64,000 nucleotides of DNA from HyVt-443 sp964544655 (GTDB lineage Bacteria > Pseudomonadota > Gammaproteobacteria > Chromatiales > Chromatiaceae). The stretch covers positions 1 through 64,000 of the forward strand of contig CAZJCM010000012.1 of the NCBI GenBank assembly GCA_964544655.1, written 5' to 3'. The notes beneath the pieces were generated by a model, which saw nothing but the letters and a program-made list of their open reading frames with translations, was not told the origin of the DNA and ran no database searches. The translations under genes and the position numbers were made by a program. Positions within the stretch are counted from its first letter, which is position 1, and each line of letters begins with the position of its first letter. Positions 59,925-64,000 of this stretch are shown here, piece by piece.

Positions 59925-62900
59925 ATGGCTTGTGACGGGCGGAATCGGCCCATCAGACTGCTGAGTTGGGTCGGCATCGTTCTGTTCGCTTTTCTGAACT
60001 GTTTCTCCTTCCGCCTCTCTGCTGCCCCTGTTGCTGCCAGTGTCTCCGATGATGACGCCCTGACCATTGTCTACAATCGCAACAATCCTCCCTATAAATT
60101 TCTCAATGAGGCACAGCAGGCCGATGGCGTCCTGATCGATCTGTGGCGGCTGTGGGCGGAGAAGAGCCGGGTCAAGGTCCGCTTCAGGGCGGCGGAATGG
60201 AGTGAGACCCTGCGCCAGGTGAACGACGGCGAGGCGGATGTTCACGCCGGCCTGTTCTATACCGAAGAGCGTGCCCGTTTTCTCGATTATACCGCCCCCC
60301 TGCTCGATATGAGCTACTACCTGTATCACCGCCGGGAGGCGCCCGCCGTCGCGGGGCTGGATCAATTGAGCCAGCGGCGGGTTGGCGTGCCCAAGGGGTT
60401 CACCCGGCAGTTCGCCCACCAGGAGAATCCGGACATCGAGCTACTGGTGTATGAAGATTTCCCCTCCCTGTACCGTGCGGCAGAGCAGGGGGAAATGGAC
60501 TATTTCATTTCACCGGAGGCCAATTATCATTACTTCCTGAAAGCCACCGGCGGGGTGCCCCAGTTTTTTCGTCAGCCGGGAAAACCCCTCTATACGCGCA
60601 CCTATTATGGTGCGGTGAAAAAGGGGCGCAGTGACTTGCTGGCCCTGATCGCCCGGGGCATGGCCCGCATCACGCCGGATGAGAAGGAGGCGGTTCTGGA
60701 GCGCTGGCACAGTGGCAATACCACCTCCACCGCAGATGGCGGGAGGTTACAGTTGACTGCTGCAGAGCGGAAATGGCTGCTCGATCACCCCCGCATCCGG
60801 CTGGGAGTGGATCCGGCCTGGCCACCCTTCGAGTTCTTCGATTCTGAAGGAAGGTATTCCGGTATGGCGGCGGAATACGTGGCCCTGTTCAGCGCGATGC
60901 TGGGGGTAGAGATGTTGCCGCGGGGCGGGCTCAGCTGGAGTGAGGTGATCGAGCAGGTAAAGCAGGGCGGGGTCGATCTGTTGCCCGCCCTGATGCCATC
61001 CCCCGAACGGCGCAAGTTCCTTCTCTTCACCAAGCCCTACCTGACCTACCCCATCGTACTCTTCGTCCACCAGCAGACCCGGTATGTCAGCGGCCTCGAA
61101 GATATGGGGGGAAAGTACATTGCGGTAGAGCGGGGCTATGTCATCGAGGAGCTGCTGCGCCGGGACTATCCGACGATCCGCTTGCGGCTCTATCCGGACA
61201 CCCAGTCCGCGCTGCTGGCGCTGAGCCGGGGTGAGGTGGATGCCTATGCCGGCAATATCATGGCGGCGACCTGGGTGATGGATCAACTGGGGCTGGGGAA
61301 TATCAAGGTGACTGCGCCGACACCCTACCAGTATCAGCAGGCGATGGGTGTGCGAAAGGAGTGGCCGCAACTGGTTCCGATCCTGAATCAGGCCATCGAT
61401 GCCCTTACCCCCGCTCAACACCGGGCGATCAAGGATCACTGGTTCAGTGTCCGGCTGGAAAAACGGGTCGACCGCAGCGCAATCTGGCGGGCGGTATTGA
61501 TCACCATCCTGGTCGCCAGCCTGGTCCTGTTCTTCATCATGTACTGGAATCGGCGGCTCTCCCTGGAGATCGGCCGCCGGAAAAGGATCGAAGCGGCCCT
61601 GCGTGAGAATCGCTCGGCCCTGGCCAGGGCGAAACAGCAGGCCGATCGGGCGAATCGTTTCAAGAGCATGTTTCTGGCCAATATGAGCCATGAGATCCGC
61701 ACCCCGATGAATGCCATTATCGGGCTCAGTTACCTGGCGGTGCAGCAATGCCCCCAGGGGCACCTGCGGGACTATCTGAACAAGATCCAGCGGGCCTCCA
61801 GGTCGCTGCTGTCGATCATCAACGATATCCTCGACTTCTCCCGGATCGAGGCGGGCAAGCTGCAATTGGAGAACGTCCCTTTCTCCATTTCAGAGGTGCT
61901 GGAAAATCTCTCCAGCGTGGCCGGCGTCAGGGCGATGGAGAAGGGGCTGAAGCTGCATATCGACAATGACTGGAAGGCGGCGCCGCGACAGCTGACTGGT
62001 GATCCGCTCCGTTTGGGCCAGGTGCTGCTCAACCTGACGGAAAATGCCCTCAAGTTCACCGATGAGGGAACGGTTCGGGTCCATATTGAATCCCTGTCGC
62101 AGGATGAGCGGCAGGTGAAATTGCGTTTTTCCGTCACGGATACCGGCATCGGGATCGCCCCGGAGCAGATCGCCTGTTTGTTCGATGCCTTCTCCCAGGC
62201 CGATCAGAGTCACTCCCGGCGCTATGGGGGTACCGGCCTGGGTCTGGCCATCTCCAGCCAGTTGGTGCAGTTGATGGGTGGACGGCTGGCGGTGGAAAGC
62301 GAGGTCGGTGGAGGCAGCCGGTTCTGGTTCGAGCTCTCTTTTCCCTTGCAGGAGGAGGTGGCCGGCGCCGCTACAGATGGTGCCGCGGCGCAGTCTGCGC
62401 TGCCCCCCCGTGCCGGGCGCCTCAGCGGCCGTGTATTGGTGGTGGAGGACAATGCCATCAACCGTCAGGTATCGGAAGAGATTCTGCGGGGGTTTGGTGT
62501 CGAGGTCACCCTGGTCGACAGTGGAGAGGCGGCGCTGGACCAGCTCTCCCGGCAGGCGTTCGATCTGGTATTGATGGATATTCAGATGCCGGGTATGGAT
62601 GGGTTCGAGGCGACCCGGCTTCTGCGCCGCCGGGAAGCGTTGCGGCAGCTCCCGGTGGTCGCCATGACCGCCCACGCCATGGCCGGTGACCGCCAACTCT
62701 GCCTGGATGCCGGCATGGATGACTACATTGCCAAGCCGGTGGAGCCTGAGCGGCTGTTTCTTCTGCTGTCTCGCTGGTTGCGGCGGGACAAGATGGCCGG
62801 CGCTGCTCCGGTCACCGGCGCGGATGAGGTGCCGGCGCTGCCCGATCTGCCCGGTGTGGATATCGCGTGGGGGCTGCAGCGTATCGGTGGCAATAAACTG

Positions 62901-63449
62901 CTATACAGTAAGCTCCTGGCAGACTTTCTGCATGACCATGGGGATACCGGGCGGGATATTATCCAACTCATCGAACAGGGCGATAGAGTTGCCCTGCACC
63001 GCCTGCTCCATACCCTGCAAGGTGTCGCGGGCAATATCGGTGCGCGGGAACTGCAGCAGCAGGCACGACAGCTGGAACAGCAGTTGAAGCAGGCCGACCA
63101 GATCACCCGGGAGGCGTGTATGCCGCTGATCGATGCGTTCGAACGCCTCTCCCAGGGGATCGAACGATGGGTGGCGGGGCAGGCGGATGGCGTGGCGCCA
63201 GATGCAGGGCAGTTTGTGATGCTGGATGATGCGTTGCTTGGGGTACTGGAACAGATGATCGCCGCTGCCAACCCGGAAGCACTGGACTTGTTTGAACGGC
63301 TCGATCTGGCACGCTATGAGCCTCCGCTCCGACAGCTGTTGCAACAGCTTGGCAGTGAGCTGGGTAACTATAACTTTCCCCAGGCGGGGGCAGTCCTGGG
63401 TGAAATACGCGGGGCGATGAGCGGATCCGCATCAGCAGGAACGACGTAA
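59925..63449 (+). CDS. Hybrid sensor kinase with tandem periplasmic solute-binding domains (BvgS-like)
   Basis: A 1174-residue multidomain kinase. The signal/anchor is about residues 10-32. Two type-3 periplasmic binding domains follow (about 45-270 and 290-515; the second starts LGVDPAWPPFEFFD). A membrane helix (about 524-543) leads to HisKA (ANMSHEIRTPMNAIIGLSYL), HATPase (NLTENALKF and GGTGLGLAISSQL), a receiver (phospho-acceptor in DLVLMDIQMPGMDG) and a C-terminal HPt (His in LLHTLQGVAGNIGA). This allows a full His-Asp-His relay. The likely output is the HD-GYP regulator that starts two bases downstream. Confidence 0.93.
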   Translation: MACDGRNRPIRLLSWVGIVLFAFLNCFSFRLSAAPVAASVSDDDALTIVYNRNNPPYKFLNEAQQADGVLIDLWRLWAEKSRVKVRFRAAEWSETLRQVNDGEADVHAGLFYTEERARFLDYTAPLLDMSYYLYHRREAPAVAGLDQLSQRRVGVPKGFTRQFAHQENPDIELLVYEDFPSLYRAAEQGEMDYFISPEANYHYFLKATGGVPQFFRQPGKPLYTRTYYGAVKKGRSDLLALIARGMARITPDEKEAVLERWHSGNTTSTADGGRLQLTAAERKWLLDHPRIRLGVDPAWPPFEFFDSEGRYSGMAAEYVALFSAMLGVEMLPRGGLSWSEVIEQVKQGGVDLLPALMPSPERRKFLLFTKPYLTYPIVLFVHQQTRYVSGLEDMGGKYIAVERGYVIEELLRRDYPTIRLRLYPDTQSALLALSRGEVDAYAGNIMAATWVMDQLGLGNIKVTAPTPYQYQQAMGVRKEWPQLVPILNQAIDALTPAQHRAIKDHWFSVRLEKRVDRSAIWRAVLITILVASLVLFFIMYWNRRLSLEIGRRKRIEAALRENRSALARAKQQADRANRFKSMFLANMSHEIRTPMNAIIGLSYLAVQQCPQGHLRDYLNKIQRASRSLLSIINDILDFSRIEAGKLQLENVPFSISEVLENLSSVAGVRAMEKGLKLHIDNDWKAAPRQLTGDPLRLGQVLLNLTENALKFTDEGTVRVHIESLSQDERQVKLRFSVTDTGIGIAPEQIACLFDAFSQADQSHSRRYGGTGLGLAISSQLVQLMGGRLAVESEVGGGSRFWFELSFPLQEEVAGAATDGAAAQSALPPRAGRLSGRVLVVEDNAINRQVSEEILRGFGVEVTLVDSGEAALDQLSRQAFDLVLMDIQMPGMDGFEATRLLRRREALRQLPVVAMTAHAMAGDRQLCLDAGMDDYIAKPVEPERLFLLLSRWLRRDKMAGAAPVTGADEVPALPDLPGVDIAWGLQRIGGNKLLYSKLLADFLHDHGDTGRDIIQLIEQGDRVALHRLLHTLQGVAGNIGARELQQQARQLEQQLKQADQITREACMPLIDAFERLSQGIERWVAGQADGVAPDAGQFVMLDDALLGVLEQMIAAANPEALDLFERLDLARYEPPLRQLLQQLGSELGNYNFPQAGAVLGEIRGAMSGSASAGTT

Positions 63450-63451
63450 CG

Positions 63452-64000
63452 ATGAATGAACATGACACGCGACCGAAGATATTGATCGTCGATGATGAGC
63501 GCTTCTATATCAACGTGCTGGTTGAGCTGCTGCGGGACAATTACCGGACGGCGGTGGCCAGGAATGGTGAACGGGCCCTGGCTCTGGTCCGGGCCGAGGC
63601 ACCGCCTGACCTGATTCTGCTGGATGTGATCATGCCGGAGATGGATGGCTATGAGGTGTGCCGGCGCCTGAAGGCGGACCCGGGCACTGCCCAGATACCG
63701 GTGATCTTCCTGACCATCAAGAGTGAGGTCGACGACGAGATTCGCGGCTTTCAGTTGGGTGCGGTGGACTATATCAGCAAGCCGGTGAGCCCGCCGATCG
63801 TCAAGGCCAGGGTGGCCAACCATTTGGCACTGAGGCGCGCCCAGGAGGCGCTGAAAAAGCAGAATCGTTCTCTCGAACGGCGGGTGGCGGAGCGTACGGC
63901 AGAGATCTCCCGCACCCAGGACGTGGCGATCTTCTCCCTCGCATCGCTGGCCGAGACCCGGGACAACGAGACCGGCAATCACATTCGCCGGACCCAGAGC
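63452..64000 (+). CDS. Response regulator with HD-GYP domain, cut by window end
   Basis: Partial: 183 codons to the window edge. The receiver domain is about 1-125, with IVDDE and phospho-acceptor in LILLDVIMPEMDGYEVC, and FLTIKSEVDDE and ISKPVSP at the switch. A coiled linker (about 135-160) leads to LASLAETRDNETGNHIRRTQ, the start of an HD-GYP c-di-GMP phosphodiesterase domain. The ATG follows the kinase stop by two bases, so the two form an operon and likely a signalling pair. Confidence 0.9.
   Translation, partial: MNEHDTRPKILIVDDERFYINVLVELLRDNYRTAVARNGERALALVRAEAPPDLILLDVIMPEMDGYEVCRRLKADPGTAQIPVIFLTIKSEVDDEIRGFQLGAVDYISKPVSPPIVKARVANHLALRRAQEALKKQNRSLERRVAERTAEISRTQDVAIFSLASLAETRDNETGNHIRRTQS

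Noticed and set aside
60747..61865. A 372-codon leftward open frame
   Set aside because: It is antisense to the hybrid kinase within its binding-protein and membrane domains; no recognisable motif.
1..64000. CRISPR arrays, tRNA or rRNA genes, prophage or integrase genes
   Set aside because: No regularly spaced repeats, cloverleaf-like sequence, rRNA segments, integrase or phage structural genes were recognised by reading. A tRNAscan or Infernal run would be needed to exclude short RNAs.

Overview
This is a chromosomal window from a gammaproteobacterium, most likely a sulfur-oxidising member of, or close to, the Chromatiales/Sedimenticola-type lineages. The basis is a complete oxidative-type DsrA, sulfur-transfer proteins (rhodanese, DsrE-like, TauE/SafE), multihaem cytochromes, a proteobacterial dedicated sortase system, c-di-GMP signalling, and core genes (tsaD, rph, yicC-gmk, hisG, comF, bioBFHCD). 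No rRNA, tRNA, CRISPR array or intact insertion sequence was recognised.

Region 1 (1-15.8 kb) is an AT-richer accessory island for copper and periplasmic redox stress. It holds copB/copA, a divergent sensor kinase/NtrC-type sigma-54 activator pair, a DUF302 protein, a DsbA-like protein with a CcdA-like membrane protein, a Met-rich periplasmic protein with a cytochrome c, a chemoreceptor and a TlpA-like thioredoxin. Sigma-54 (-24/-12) promoters precede the Met-rich operon and a small secreted protein at 3.5 kb. A secreted paralogue at 27.0 kb has a third such promoter. About 160-bp MITE-like repeats, their collapsed forms and an IS256-family transposase remnant lie between the genes.

Region 2 (15.8-26.7 kb) holds two copies of one ancestral sulfur-related operon behind near-identical operators, each driven by an ArsR-rhodanese regulator. 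The copies have decayed in complementary ways. Between them lies an electron-transfer operon: a NapH-like/GltD-like fusion, a monohaem cytochrome, a hydroxylamine-oxidoreductase-like octahaem cytochrome and its pentahaem paralogue.

Region 3 (27-38 kb) has an ECF sigma/anti-sigma pair whose own promoter matches the one in front of the adjacent cytochrome c' gene, a membrane-anchored coiled-coil protein, and the sortase, sortase target, response regulator and kinase of the dedicated sortase system.

Region 4 (37-49 kb) is sensory and core: a TAXI binding protein coupled to a GGDEF-EAL protein, tsaD, two chemoreceptors (one with a zinc-binding CZB domain), rph, and a PP2C phosphatase/Ser-Thr kinase pair.

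Region 5 (49.4-64 kb) has yicC-gmk, a solitary dsrA with no dsrB next to it, hisG, a DUF465 protein, comF, a BirA-regulated bioBFHCD operon, and a large hybrid kinase followed by an HD-GYP response regulator that runs off the window.
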